Assembly (NCBI GenBank): GCA_010015805.1 | Contig: ML978133.1 | Location: forward strand, 744,001-808,000 | DNA from: Rhizodiscina lignyota | Taxonomy: Eukaryota; Ascomycota; Dothideomycetes; Aulographales; Rhizodiscinaceae | Direction: 5' to 3' | DNA length: 64,000 nt | In this document: positions 44,049 through 56,503 of the stretch, one piece after another | How the letters are laid out: each line of letters begins with the position of its first letter | Position numbering within the stretch: position 1 is the stretch's first letter | Translations under genes and position numbers: made by a program | Notes under the pieces: generated by a model | The model's database searches: none | What the model was told of the DNA's origin: nothing | The model's input: the letters and a program-made list of their open reading frames with translations, nothing else

Positions 44049-44306
44049 CTTGAATTGGGAGGTTGTTCAACGTTCTTGAACGACGAAAGTTGAAGTATCG
44101 TCCAGCTCCTCCCTGTGCCTCAAATAGTCAATGATGATCGTGTTCAAGTCATGGTGAGTGTCTTCAGCCTGTGTGAGGCGCGCTTCTGACGCGAACCAAC
44201 GTGACGCTGCCTGTTCGGCTAGGCACGGCAAGATCCGTTTGGTGGCGCATCTCAATTCCGACCTTTAAGATATTCTCGACGAGGTGAAGAATAGTCCGCA
44301 GGCTCG
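44049..44306. promoter_or_regulatory. bidirectional promoter, MRE11 / uS19m
   Basis: 258 bp between divergent start codons. No specific factor site recognised; shared promoter inferred from spacing. Confidence 0.5.
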
Positions 44307-44746
44307 ATGATACCCACGAGAGCGCTTCTTGCGCGCTCAGTATGGAAAGGTATGTCGATTCAATGTCTCTGTTGGGTCACAGAATGCTGATTACCCTTAG
44401 GTCCAAATATCGTACCGTATGCACATTCCGCTTCACCCCTTCACGCACCTCCTAATGCGATCACAGCCTTCCAATCGTTCGGCCTAAACCCGGCCAGCAT
44501 ATCCCTCCGATCAAGACGCAAGCACGCGCCGCGACGATACTGCCAAACTTTGTCGGGCTGAAATTTCAAGTTCACAATGGCAAGATTTACCACGAGTTCC
44601 TGGTGACGGAGGACATGGTAGGGCACAAGCTCGGGGAGTTCTCGCCGTATGTTTCTCCTACCGAAATTCATAATACTTCAGACGTATCTGACTCGGAGAA
44701 TAGGACGAGGAAGCGCTTCAGCTATAAGCAGTCGAAGAACAAATAG
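44307..44746 (+). CDS. mitochondrial ribosomal protein uS19 (small subunit)
   Basis: Four small exons, 44307-44349, 44401-44416 (16 nt), 44467-44646 and 44704-44746, give 93 residues; every junction keeps phase and each intron has a GTATGT/GTATGC donor. The protein reads [20 protein letters not shown], then [18 protein letters not shown] and the S19 core TRAATILP-like block followed by [38 protein letters not shown], the conserved uS19 rRNA-contact end. Length matches bacterial and mitochondrial S19. Binds the small-subunit head rRNA in mitochondria. Confidence 0.95.
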
Positions 44747-45053
44747 TCGTTGCAGGAATCCGTATCTTCCATCATGCATTTGGGCGGCGCAGACCTCGGT
44801 ATGCTGGGCTTGCACACGGCAACTGAGAGGGATCTGTATCAAATATTCATTGTGAATCAAGGGATCAAGAGACCATTCGTATCGGTGATTTCATTTCCAG
44901 AGTTGATCCTATGCTCGTTGTAACCGGGTATCGCCACCCATTTTAACAAGCCCATGTCCTAATCCTTCGCAAATGCCAAACCGTTATTCGACGCCAGACC
45001 ATGCGATTGGTTATGCAACTTTGGTCAACATCGAGTCGCTCAGTCCCATCAGC
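44747..45053. other. convergent intergenic
   Basis: 3' ends of uS19m and TAF10 face each other here. Nothing else seen. Confidence 0.5.
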
Positions 45054-46057
45054 TCATCTGTAGAACTCGCCCCTCTTGACATTGACACCGTACTCGCCCA
45101 CAGCCATGCCGAGATCTTCCATCGTCAGCACCGTACGTCCTTGTCCTCCACCTTGGCCACCACCACCAAATCCGGGTCGCTGCACACCAAGATTGGCCTG
45201 CTTGCCCTGGGCCTCTTTGCCACCTTGTCCTCCAGCGGCGCCTGCTGCGCCAGGCTGCGCTGCGCCAGTGCCAAAGCCCGCGACACCACCGAGGCCGCCC
45301 ATAGGATTGTTAGACGTAGTGTTGGAGGAACGAATGCGCGAGTACTGGTACGCATCGGCAGCAATGTCAGCGATGAACTTCTGCGTAGCGAGGGCGAGAA
45401 GGCGTGCGAGAGGGCGCGGAGTCTGCGGTGGAGGCGGGAGACCGGCAAGAGTGAGGTAGTAGTCGGTCACTGCGTCCGGGATCTATAAAGACAACAGTCA
45501 ATACCATAAGCGTCTTTCATCGCTGTCCGTGTGCCATAGCGGTGCAGAGAGATGGCGAAGTGTTCAAGAAGGTCAAAACTCACGATCGGGGCATAGTCGT
45601 CCATCTTGCCGAGAAGCTCCTTCAAGCTCGCGTCCTTCTTCGCCGGGATTCTCGCCTCAAGCGGCGCATCGTGCTGCACCTCATCGGTGTTGCCCGCCGT
45701 CACGCCTGAATTTCCACTTCCCTCCGCAGCGTCGCCATCCATCTCGGTGTCTTGCGTGGTTTGCTGCTGGGTCTCATCGGTGCCAAGCTCCGCCTCAATC
45801 TGCTCGTCGAGGAGCTCGGGTTCAGGCTTCTCCTCATCCATGGTGTCCGAGATTCTGAGGTCCTCGAATCGCACAGTGCGTTGAAGTCTGGGGCGGTTTG
45901 GCGTTGGCTACATGTATGTACCTTATGTCAGCGAGACTGTGTTACGTAAGCAGTATCTGTCGAATTGGGAAAGCAGAAGGACGAATAAGAATATTGCTGG
46001 AGTGAGGAACGAAAAAAGTGTTCCAGCAATTTTCTACGCATGTATACGTACAGCCAT
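45054..46057 (-). CDS. TAF10: transcription initiation factor TFIID/SAGA subunit TAF10
   Basis: Histone-fold subunit shared by TFIID and SAGA. Proposed exons: 46057-46052 (only ATGGCT), 45907-45584 and 45482-45054, 252 residues. Exon 2 is acidic and Gln/Glu-rich and ends in [13 protein letters not shown]; exon 3 starts [18 protein letters not shown], the TAF10 signature, followed by [25 protein letters not shown], a Gly-rich fungal insert, and the closing helix [27 protein letters not shown]. The six-nucleotide first exon is inferred from a GTACGT donor and a clean acceptor in phase; internal ATG 45841 is the fallback start. Core identification is certain. Confidence 0.94.
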
Positions 46058-46430
46058 GGTTGGTTTGGAGTGATTTCTCACTTTTTGGTATTGTGGGAGC
46101 GAAGTTGAAGAAGTTGAGTTGGATTGTTGTGAGAGAAATATATATACATCAGCGGCCACGCTAGCACAGCACAACACCATTTCACGGCTTTGAGCGGCCT
46201 AATGAACCACAACAAACCGAGATGCGGCTAAACAAGGACCTTGATCTAATACCGGAGCATGAAGCCAATGCTCGTACATTGTTATAGTATGACCTAAATT
46301 AGAAGAAGCCACGCTATCTCCTATATACACTTCGAGCTGTTTTATACTGACAGAGATACTCGGATTGACAAACAACAATACTCTTGGTTCGTTTCACAGA
46401 CCGTCTCGGTCCCATTCATACACAATTTGC
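46058..46430. other. intergenic
   Basis: TAF10 promoter side and 3' flank of a small hypothetical gene. Nothing recognised. Confidence 0.45.
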
Positions 46431-46871
46431 TCAAATGGACTGGGCTCTGTCCCTAAGCGAATTGCTCCGCGAGCGACTATGTAGCTTGTCTTCATCCATC
46501 ATGGATATTGTTCTGTACCTAAGCATCCTCGAGCAACCAAATTGCTCTGCCTCATCAATCAACTTGGTTACAATATCTTCACCCACTGGCTCCACCTTCG
46601 CAGGGCTGAAAATTTGGCGTTTCCTCATCCTATTTTGCATTCTCGAAATCCTTCTTGCACCGTTGCAGATACTGAACTCAAGCATGAAATCAGCCATACT
46701 TGTTACGCGTAGCTCCGTCTTGAGGTTTCTGACTCGTTCGATAAAAGTCAGAAACAGTCGTCGGAGGTAGAAGAACAAGTGCCCGTAGACGTTGGAGGTC
46801 GCACAGTCTTTGGTCGCTTCGAATACCGTCTCTGCAAACCAACCCTGGATTGGATCCGCGTCTTCGGACAT
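46431..46871 (-). CDS. hypothetical protein
   Basis: Single open frame of 146 codons from ATG 46871 with MSEDADPIQGWFAE at the start and a Ser/Arg-rich end (HSRSRSNSLRDRA). The middle is Arg-rich and helical (RVRNLKTELRV, ARRISRMQNRMRKR). No signal peptide, no membrane segment, no known domain. It could be an orphan gene, one exon of a larger unrecognised gene, or chance. No splice or neighbour evidence strengthens it. Confidence 0.3.
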   Translation of the reverse strand: MSEDADPIQGWFAETVFEATKDCATSNVYGHLFFYLRRLFLTFIERVRNLKTELRVTSMADFMLEFSICNGARRISRMQNRMRKRQIFSPAKVEPVGEDIVTKLIDEAEQFGCSRMLRYRTISMMDEDKLHSRSRSNSLRDRAQSI

Positions 46872-47526
46872 TGGCCTGGTACAATTTTGCCGATCTAGCC
46901 AGTCGAGCCATGGTTTAGAATCTCCTGGTATAGTATACGAGGAAAGGAAATGGGACTGTGATCATACTGGGCGGTGGAGGGGGTAAAACGCCCTTCTTCC
47001 TCCGTAAGATTCAGCTTTGTCTGCTACTTCTAGCAATTTCAAGCCCAAGGCTATGCCCGTCAGTAACACTGCTGTTCTATGTTCACGAATGTTTGTAAAC
47101 GTTTGCAATGCGAAGTTGGGCGATAATTTGGGCAGCGCCTAATGTTTCAGGGGTCGTCTGGTGTACAAGGCGCAGGATAAGGAAAGAAGGAGCAAAGACA
47201 CAATGAGGAACTGAAGGTGTTGGATTAAATCCTTTGTAGGGCAGTAATGACGCGAAGAAATTATTTGCTGGGTTCCTCTTCTGTAGATTCCACTCAATCG
47301 ATGTTTTACCGTGTGCTCTGATGTCCTCAGCTATCCATGTGGTGTGGTGAGACCTACCTGCAGCTAGAAATGGTGTGCAATAAAGCCACAACGTGAAATA
47401 CGAGACAGCGGGATTGGCAATATTAATAAACTACGGGAGGGATATTGATATTCATGATCATATTATCAATTATCGTCATTGTCACCTCATTACCATCTTA
47501 TTCACAAACCCCATGATAAGGGTAAT
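46872..47526. other. intergenic
   Basis: 3' flank of the sphingomyelinase gene; AT-rich around 47390-47480. The minus frame 47083-47391 lacks an ATG and domain. Confidence 0.5.
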
Positions 47527-49727
47527 CTATGCCGAGGGAGGGTTGAACGCGCTCTGTACCGAGCCATATCTGCAACAAAGTCAGCTCGGCAGTCTCCAAC
47601 AATACTCTAAATCAAACTAGACACTCACCCTTGAGGACACTCAGAACCGATCGGCGCGCTTCCACTGCGCATGTAACAGATCTTTGCCTTCTGGCACGCC
47701 TCATTCGTGCAGGTCGGGCTCTGCACGCTGCTCTTTCCCTGAAGCGTGTTGAACTTAGTCACGAGGCTCAGATCCTTCTCCATCGCCTCCGTAACTGCGT
47801 GCCAGAATGTGGCATTCAGAGGAGCATCCTTGGGCCAGTTTGCGGCTGGGCCGTATGTGTCGCGCGTGGAGTATTCGAGCTTGAATGTCGGGCCTTGGCT
47901 GGCGTCGTCCAAAGCTGAGAAGCTGTTCACGTCGGCGTAGAATGTGTACGCGTCGTAGATGTTAAAGTCGCCCGTGTCCACCTCATACATGCGGAATCCG
48001 GTGTTCAGGTTTGTCAGAGGCACAACAGAGGGACAAATCCAGCCGGTAGCCAGAGCGTTCTCAGAGGTCTGAACAGTACCATTGTTCGCGTAGTAGATCA
48101 TGAACTGGTCCTCATGTGTGTGTCCAAAGAAGATGTTTGCGATGACATGGGGGGAGTAGCGCTCCACGATCTGGTAGAACAGATCTGTGGGATTGTCGAT
48201 GGGGTTCGAGCCATCCCAGCCGCTCAGAACGTGGCCAAGGATCCACACGCGCTCGCCAGCATCCTCGGCTGCTTGCAGCTCGTCAATTAGGAACTTGAAC
48301 ATCCCCGAGTTGTCTGCGTCTTCTGTGTTGATAAAGTTGAGGAAGTTTGATCGGTACCAAAAGTCCGTGTTGAACGTGATGATGCGCAGGCCGTAGTGGT
48401 TCTTGACCGAATATGCACCATAGTGAGCGCGAGCCTCGGCGGCTGTAGCAGCATCAATCCAACCCTCGTTCTGCCACAGACCAGCAACGTGGTCGTAGTT
48501 CCAGCTCTGCTGCTGGCCGAGCTTGCCGGGCAGGCTATGAGGAGCATCGATAGCTTCAGGGTTGCTATCGTGGTTGCCAAGTGCGGGGAAAATGGGACCG
48601 TTGATGTATCTCTTGAAGACCTCATAAGAGAAGACTTCAGCGTATTCAGCATACGCACGAGAGAGTTCTGGCTGTGGGTCGTGAGACACAAGGTCACCAG
48701 TGTAGATGCTCCAAGCGAACGGCTCCTCCTTGCTGGTTCCGGTCAAGGGACCGACCGCCTGCAAAGCTGCGAGTCCCAGGTCCATTGGCGTGTCACAGTG
48801 GTAAGCACCGAATAGAGGGGCTGGGAAGGAGACTTGGCCCGTTGGGATATTCGCATTGAGACCGTTTGCGCGGCAGCACAGACTCGTCGTGCAATTGGCT
48901 TCACTGCCGGCGAAATAACGAGGATCGATGTGGAAATCAGACAAGTGAGAGACCTTGACGCGCTTTCCACTTGGCTTCGGCGCCTTTGCGTTCTTTGGCT
49001 TTGGCTTGGGGAAGAGACCGGAGGTGTCGAGAGGAGTGGTGGCCGGCCTGGGGCAGAACGAGCCGATGGAGTTGCAGACGTAGTTGCCATCGAGGCCAGA
49101 CATGTCTCCAAAGAAGAGGACCTGCGTCCAGATAGCTCCAAAGTTGGTCGCTGCAAAATCTTCAATGCAAGACTCGTTGGAGTGGAAGCCCGTCGAGATG
49201 CACAGGTCCACCATTGCCTCTGGCACGAGAGATGGTGCGAGGAACGCGGCAGGCTGAGCAGCAACCAAGGCGTTCTTGCAGACTGTGCAGTTGTCCGACC
49301 CGCCTGCATTGATGATCTTCTTCACTTTTGCAACGACATCCGCGATAGTCTTCTTCTGTTCCGCGTCGGAGAGCGACTTCTTCGGCTTCGGATAGAATAC
49401 TGGGTCATGGTCTTCGGTGGGGATCGTCTTTGGGTTGGTCAGGTCGTATGGGAAGGTGATCTTCAAAACAGGGTCGAAAATCTTTGGCTGCGGCTCTTGC
49501 GTCGGGACTGGCTTCGAGTAGAAGGCCGAGAAAATTGAGGTCGGGAAGCCAGCTGGAGCGACGTAGGTTGTCGCTGCTGGCCCATAGTCTTTGGAGGCAT
49601 GCCCGCCGTTTCCGTGTGGGAATCCACCGTATCCGTGTCCATGAGGCCAGGAAGGAGGATTGGCAGATGAGAGCGAAGGAATTGAGAGAACGAGCGGAAG
49701 CATGAGGCCCAAGTTCTGGACAAACAT
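47527..49727 (-). CDS. secreted acid sphingomyelinase-like phosphodiesterase
   Basis: Metallophosphoesterase that hydrolyses sphingomyelin or related phospholipids in an acidic compartment or outside the cell. ATG 49727 gives a signal peptide (LGLMLPLVLSIPSLSSA). Exons 49727-47629 and 47569-47527 (short last exon, GYGSVQSAFNPPSA), 713 residues. A saposin-B-like domain with paired Cys (DNCTVCKNAL...DLCIS...ESCIEDF...YVCNSIGSFC) precedes the catalytic domain. Metal motifs are HLSDFHIDPRY, IYTGDLVSHD, PALGNHDSNPE, ILGHVLSGWD and FFGHTHEDQF. A fungal Gly/His-rich segment follows the signal peptide. All expected residues are present. Confidence 0.93.
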
Positions 49728-50708
49728 TTTGAGATTAGCACGAACAATTGTCCCTACCTGTTTAGCAGAACGCCTGACCGGGCATGTTTTTCGGTAGCTC
49801 TGAGGTTTTATAGCTCCCAGAGCTCGAAAAAAGCAGTTACCAGACTTACCGCGGACGTGGTAGCTTGTCAAGCTAATTGTTCACCAGAACTGATGAACAG
49901 GCACGTCGTGCAGGCGCGATCGGGGCGTTGGCCATCACGACGAAGTAATTGCGCCACGTGCTTGAAAATCCCGCGCCAGCCTTGCGGTTCTCGTCACCTC
50001 ACCTACATCATCCAACATCGCTCCCCGCAATGCCTGCACTTCTCGCATCATGGAGGAGCCGCCTTGCCGGATCCCTCGTTCCTGGACCCAAGCTTGTCGA
50101 AAGCTTGCCAGCCGCCGTTCTGTAGAGGAAGCTGCCTGCACGTGGAGCTGCTCGATCCACTGTATTTGATATGGGTCGCCGCGAGAGCTCGATTCGAAGA
50201 GCGCCGCAAACCCCCACCACAAGAGGTCGCCATGGCGATTACATACCCTTCGAGACCGACGGCTCGCTGAAATGGGGATATCTGACGAGGCTCGACGGGC
50301 GGGCACGCCGGACAGGATCTCTCATCCTGGACGCTCGAGACTCAGGGCGAAAGCGGTGCTCTATCGGTGTTGCATTTGGGGCTCAAGAGGAACTTCATCA
50401 TCTTCTGCGGAAAGCGATGCCTTTAGCTTTTAAGCTTGTTAGAAGCTCACTCATCATACCTTGGTGGCCGTTTCCATCGGATCCATGCAACCCGCCAACG
50501 TGACTCGACTCACTCGCTCGGTAAGATGATCTCGCGAGGAGCGACGGGGAAATTTGATGGCGCTCTCTCCGTACATCCGCAGAATTAAAAGATGCAAAAG
50601 TGCGGAGAATTACAGACAGAACTGACGATGTGGCTAATATCGTAATGAACTATAAGGGCACGCCAAGGTAGGTTTTACTTTTGTATCTCCAGCGGGAAGA
50701 TCGAAGTC
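49728..50708. other. intergenic, divergent promoter region
   Basis: About 1 kb between the divergent starts of the sphingomyelinase and carboxylesterase genes. Overlapping open frames on both strands (49857-50503) have no domain and are probably due to GC-rich composition. The segment 50050-50130 has an inverted-looking AAGCTTG...AAGCTTG pair. Confidence 0.45.
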
Positions 50709-52378
50709 ATGGGGTTCCGCAATGCTCTCTTTGTTCCGCTCCATATCCTCGCACTGATCTCCTCTTCCATCTCTGCGCCTGTCAATGACAATCTGCTTGT
50801 CCACCTGAATTATGGCTCTTTCCAAGGTGCATACAGTGCGGACTACAACATCTCGTACTTCCGCAAGATCCCGTTCGCAGCGCCACCGGTGGGAGACCTC
50901 CGCTTTAAGCGACCCTACCCACCCCATGCAGTCCAATATGGAGTATACGACACCAATCAAACGTTCGACATGTGCCCACAGCGGACAGTGAACGGATCCG
51001 AGGACTGTCTCTATCTCGGCTTGTACTCCCGGCCTTGGTCGACGCACGAACGCAAACGCCCAGTCCTAGTTGTCTACTATGGAGGTGCGTTCATTGAGGG
51101 AGACGCCGCATTTACTATCCCTCCAGCTGGATACCCTGTGCTGAACGCTAGTTATTCGAATGATTTCGTCGTCGTGTACCCTAACTACCGCCTAAATGCA
51201 TTTGGCTTTTTGCCTGGCAAGGAGTTGAAGAACTCTCCAGATGCTGATCTCAATCCGGGCTTGCTGGACCAACAATTCGCGCTCAAATGGGTCAACGAAC
51301 ACATCTCCGCATTTGGAGGCGATCCCCAAAACGTCACGATCTGGGGACAGTCTGCTGGAGGAGGCTCTGTCGTCGCGCAGGTAATCGCCAATGGCGGCCA
51401 TACCGAGCCCCAACTCTTCACGAAAGCTCTGGCGTCTTCGCCATTCTGGCCAAAGACGTACCGTTACGATGAACCGGAAGCGGAGGCCGTATACGATCAG
51501 CTCGTCGATCTCACTGGTTGTAAGCGTGCGAAGAATACGCTCGATTGTCTCAAGAAAGTTGACGTGCAGACAATCCGTAACGCCAGCCTCATCATAGACG
51601 CCAGCCATACGTACAACACGACCTCGTACACCTGGGCGCCAGTCATCGATGGGGAGTTCATCCAAGAGTCTTTGACAGCGCAAACTGCCCGTGGGGCAAT
51701 CAATCCAGAGCTTGTGTGGGGTATGTACAACCTCCACGAAGGCGAAAACTTCATCCCTCCGGACCTGGCGAATACCACCACCGGCACCAATGGCTTCAAC
51801 TCCTCTATTGCCAGTTTTGACGCGTGGTTGGATGGCTATCTACCCCGGTTCTCGAGTCGCCTCATCCAGGAAGTGAAAAATTTGTATCCTCCGACGGGCT
51901 CCGCAGAAGGGCTTCCTTCATACAATGACACCTACACCCGCGCTGGTTTGATCTACAGAGACACGGTCCTCGCATGTCCAACTCTGTGGATCTCCGAGGC
52001 GGCCAAGACAGGTTATGTAGGCGAATACACGATTCCTCCTGCGAAGCACGCGAGTGATACAATCTACGTAAGTCTCTTCTACTCTGCCCCCAGCTTCCAT
52101 ACATTGGCTCACGCATACAATAGTGGAACCAAGTGAACCCAGTCCAGCAGTCCCAGCCGCTGATCTACGAAGGCTTCACCGGCGCCTTCGCAAGCTTCAT
52201 GCAAACAGGCGATCCCAACGCACACAAGCTCACGCCGTCAAATGTACCAGGAGTGCCATTGCTTTCGACAGGAGAGGAATTCGTCATTGACACAAACGGA
52301 TTCGCAAACACGCGGATCGATCACCTGAAGAAGCGCTGTGATTTCTGGCGGGAACATGGGCCCCAGATTCCGCTTTGA
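50709..52378 (+). CDS. secreted type-B carboxylesterase/lipase
   Basis: Alpha/beta-hydrolase of the carboxylesterase-B family, acting on ester bonds outside the cell. Exons 50709-52067 and 52124-52378 (GTAAGT donor, phase 0), 537 residues. Signal peptide at residues 1-22. Family blocks: YFRKIPFAAPPVGDLRF, EDCLYLGLY, oxyanion-hole region YYGGAFIEGD (GGAF replaces the usual GGGF), and the nucleophile elbow VTIWGQSAGGGSV. The acidic residue is probably in NLHEGENF and the catalytic His in PAKHASDTIYW, at the end of exon 1. More than eight N-glycosylation sites. The conserved Cys pairs near MCPQ and EDC are present. Confidence 0.9.
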
Positions 52379-52493
52379 TAGCTTCGTAATGTAAACGAAT
52401 AAATTTAATGTCTTTCAAAACACTGCCCAATCCGTTTAGATCTTTGATGCACTATCCAAGATCGGTCTCAGCCACACGGGCAGTTCAATTACA

Positions 52494-55400
52494 TTACACC
52501 TGCTCCTGTTCTTGTCCTTGCTCCACTTGCTCCATTGCCGGCTTCGGCTTCTCCTTCTCTTTCAAACCTAGCCCTCGAATAGCTCTCCTCATACCCTCAA
52601 GTCTGTCCCTCTCGATCACAACCATCCGTCTCGCAAGTTCCTTACATGCCCTCCGCCCCATCCTCGCCTTCTCATCCTGCCAAGCCGCCAGCTCACCCGC
52701 AACGACCTGCTGCGTGTATCTGAGCTCTTTGCCCAGACTCTGCATCTCGGTGAGGCTCTTCTCCGCCCTCTCGGCCGCCTCGCGCTGCAGTCGGTTTCTC
52801 GTGTCGTCGAGCAGGCCGAGCGGCCATCGGTCGCTGCGCCGGAGCGACTGCATATGCCGGTCGATGGCTTTCTGAGTAGTGGCCATGCTGCCAATTAGAG
52901 TGCTGGGACGATTAAGTGCTACAAGCACAGCATTTGTAGCCATTTGTACAGCAGTCATGGAATAGAAGAATTCGGTGAGAGGGGAGAAGTCTATCTGGCC
53001 TAGCGTCTTGGTGAACCGGTTGAATGCGCTGATGTGTGTGTTCGGCAAGTCGACGAGCGTGGAGACGGCTTTAGAGGCGAGGACGGCGGCATCGAATACG
53101 TCGATGTGTGCATGGCGTAATTTGTTGGCTCGGCGCAGTACACTTCTGGTCGCGTGGTGCACACCTCTGACTGAATCCTTTGCGTGGCTAACAAAGAGCT
53201 CTACCTCGCGGACGTCGGAGATGGGATCGTATTCATCTCGCACCATTTCAGTGCGGGTTTCAGCCTTCTTTTTGCTACGCTCGGCGAGCATTGTGGGGTC
53301 TATATCGGGTACTAAAAAGAACTCCCAGACCATTTCGTGTGTTGAGAATGTTGGGTGGGCTAGCAGGACCCGGAGGAAGCTGTCTAGCCGAAGTTGGATG
53401 TCGCGCAAGACTGCTCGCGATGGCTTGGAAGGTATCATGAATGGAGACTGGAGATTACTGATCGATGGGATCCACGACGCTGGAAGCTCAAGTGCTAGCC
53501 ATCTAGAAAGGCTCTCGAAATCGACTGGAGTCCGACGACTCGTCGTAACTGTGATGGTAGCGTTGAGGTTCGGCGCTCCAGACTTCAAGATTAGGCGTAC
53601 TGTCCCATCTTCTACAAAGAACGATCGAACAACAGCGGTGATGCGTCCATCCAGAGAAGGTGGTGTTGATAGAAGGACAAGGTCGTCAATACGATTTCGG
53701 ACTTCGTCGTCCTTAGCCAACTCAACTGCTGTAAGCCCGCGAAGGTCTCGTGCGAACAAGTCAACACGCGGATCCGAGAAGAGCAGGCGCACAAGATCCG
53801 TGCGGCCATACTTGCTAGACACCATGAGCGGAGTAAATTGTTTGTCGTTCGCCGCATTGACATCAGAATCGCAGCTCTGCAGCAGATGGGTAACCATGTG
53901 CGAGTCGTTTACAATATGCAAGAGGGTATTACCCTTGCCATCAATGTGTTCATCTACATGCAAAGGCTCCCCGTTCCGTTGCGACCGGGTAGCCGCCGTC
54001 AGCGCACTCTCAACCATAAATCTATAGTCTTCGTGGTCGTACGATCGGCAAAGGGCGAATAGTGGCGTTTGTCCGTTCCTATCCTTTAGTCTCCAGGGCA
54101 GAAGATGGCCGATTCGGGAGATGAACTCGGGCAGGTTGAAGAGGTAGTGAGCGACGCTGCGACCTTTGGAATCCTGCCTCGCTATATAGGATCTGACAAT
54201 CGATTCACCATGCTCGTTATACTTAGTCCGCGCCAGAAGGAACTCGAGAAGGGCATCTGCTGTTTCAGCACTGCCTGTCTGAACTGCCGCACAAAGTAAT
54301 GTTGCGCCATCGTTGTTGGTGTCTTCGAGAACATTGCTCAGAGGGGAAATATCTTCCCGACTTAGCAGATACTGCAAGGTCTTCGGCTGGTTGCTTTCAA
54401 CAACCATCATGAGTAAAGACTCGCCAGAAGCATTTTGCGCAGCAGCAAGGGCTTGTCCCGAGAGCTCTTCATCCACAGAAGCAATTCTGGAATGGTAGCT
54501 GTCCGTTCTGGAATGAAAAGAGACGCCAGATGAGCTGGCGCTGCTGTAGCTTGCGACTGACACGCGCTTGCGCTTCTTGATTGGAGGCTCCCAATGCTCA
54601 GGACTTATCGGGCGCTGAAAAGGGAAGACATGAGCCAGAGACCCATTTGCAGCTTCCAATCCAGGTGAAGCAATCTTTGGCTCGTCAGAATCCGCCGAGT
54701 CAGTTGGCTCCTCCGAGTACAATCCTTTTCGAAGAATGCCGTTTCGCTGACTATCAGGAATAGTCTTCTGGGAAGCTTCTGGACCGCACTCGCTATCATC
54801 CGCATCGTCGTTGGACTCGAGGAGTCGTTTTACCTCGGAAACGTTGCCGCCTTTTGCAGCATCCCATAGCTTTCGATTCAGCTTACTTGCTCTGCGCAGA
54901 AGCCCAGGATCTCTCGAAAGGTATGAGAGAACTGCTTCGAACGTGCTCAATGCGTAACCAACTTCTCCGCTTTCAACATCATCAATAAAGATGAAATGTC
55001 GCATGTACGATAGGCGCGCGTTTAAATGCCGTACGGAGGCCCGTATGACTACGACCAGAAGTAGAGACACTAATGTATCTGCATTTATGGTGAGGAGTGT
55101 GCTTGGCTTTTCAGGGTCGGCGGCTTGAGTGCTCCCATCTCTTGTCGAAGCATTGCCATCGACTGTGGGTTCCGATTTGGACAACAGCTTTTGCGTGGCG
55201 AGCAGAGTCTCAATCATTTCCTGAGGACTGCTGGCTACTCCCATCTTCTTGAAAAGAGTTGCTCCTTTAGCAAGCCTAATGGAAAGCTCGCGTCGTTCAG
55301 CAAAACTGCCTTCGACGGAAATACCGACCTGTGAGATATCTACGTCTCCCATTTGTCGTATCCGGACGTCCAGTTCAGCATCCTCCTGCTTCCGCGCGGC

Positions 55401-56503
55401 GCAAATCTTTGGAAAGAGAACCGCATCGTGGACCTGCTCTGTGATATATCGCTCAATCATGCGCTCCACAACTGGTCCAGTGAGCTCTGTTGTCGCCCCA
55501 AGATGGGACAATTGCGCTTTATCCACCATTTGAAATAAATCAATTGCAGCGGTTACGGCCGTTTCCAGAGAGCGGCGCAACATATCCTCTTCATCCTTCA
55601 AGATGATGGTGCTCTTTGGCGCCATAGACATGCTTGACGTGCTACCGTGCCATGACGCCGCCAGAGTTTCGCCCGAAGAAACCGATGCCGCGCGCGGACG
55701 CAACTCTCCTTCTTCTGAAACAGGTGGTTCGGGAAGTGGCGTCTGTAGCTCCGCAGCGAACTCTTTGAATAGCCTCTCAAGCCCTGGTTGCATCTGTCGC
55801 GCAATCATGGGAAAATTGTTCAGAAGGTCGCCAAAAGACTTGATCTGCTTCTTCCGAGGGCTTGAAGTCCCACCTTCTGTGCTGTTGCTATTTTTCACAC
55901 CCACTCTCTTGACAGATTCCATGTCTATGGAAGCAGGTATGATCGAGATTGCATCGTATACGCCAACAAGCGGCCTGGATATATAGTAGACAAGCCATGG
56001 CTGCGCATCAGCGGTGTCGGGCGAGTATATCGTGTCCGAAAGAAGCTGCGCCTGATTCAACGACTTGAATCCTGGTATCGTAAGCAACGGAGCTACCGAT
56101 ATATTCTTCCATCATACCTTTGTTACTGTAAATGAACGTATCCTTAATAATCACCGTGCGCCCATTCAGCGTCGTGAACTGCTTCGCCTTCGACCTGTTC
56201 TCCCGAAATGACACCTCTTTTCCCTGAGCTGTGAGCGGCGCAACGCCACCGTGGACTCGCAGCACATGACTAGCAAGAAAGTCTTCGGATGAAGCGAGGT
56301 CGGAATATAGCGCTTGTGTCTCGCGATCTCGAGAGGTTAGGAGGACTTCAGTGGTTGGGATAAGGAGCACCTATAGGTCCGCCGATTAGCAAAGGCAGCC
56401 CCAGTGGAAATTGGTTGGTACAAACGTGATGCTGTACGGGTGAGCACTGAGGAGGGAGAGTGCTCCTGAAGAAAGCCCGTAAGAAGGGGTTGAGAGGGTG
56501 CAT
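52494..56503 (-). CDS. VPS9-domain, ankyrin-repeat, PX-like endosomal protein
   Basis: Predicted Rab5-type guanine-nucleotide exchange factor. Exons 56503-56426, 56370-56118 and 56071-52494 give 1302 residues. The N-terminus MHPLNPFLRAFFRSTLPPQC follows from the first two exons, which are easy to miss because the third is open by itself. The VPS9 domain lies near residues 390-490 (INADTLVSLLLVVVIRASVRHL..., FIFIDDVESGEVGYALSTFEAVLSYL). After a disordered linker, ankyrin units appear (LLMMVVESNQPKTLQYLL, GATLLCAAVQTGSAETADALL, FTPLMVSSKYGRTDLVRLLF). Near residues 990-1090 a PX-like segment (DFESLSRWLALELP...LRVLLAHPTFS) suggests phosphoinositide binding, and a helical C-terminus ends in an acidic Gln/Glu tail. 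Confidence 0.88.

Noticed and set aside
49857-50503. Overlapping frames on both strands upstream of the carboxylesterase
   Set aside because: Frames open on several strands at once, as expected from GC-rich sequence; no domain.
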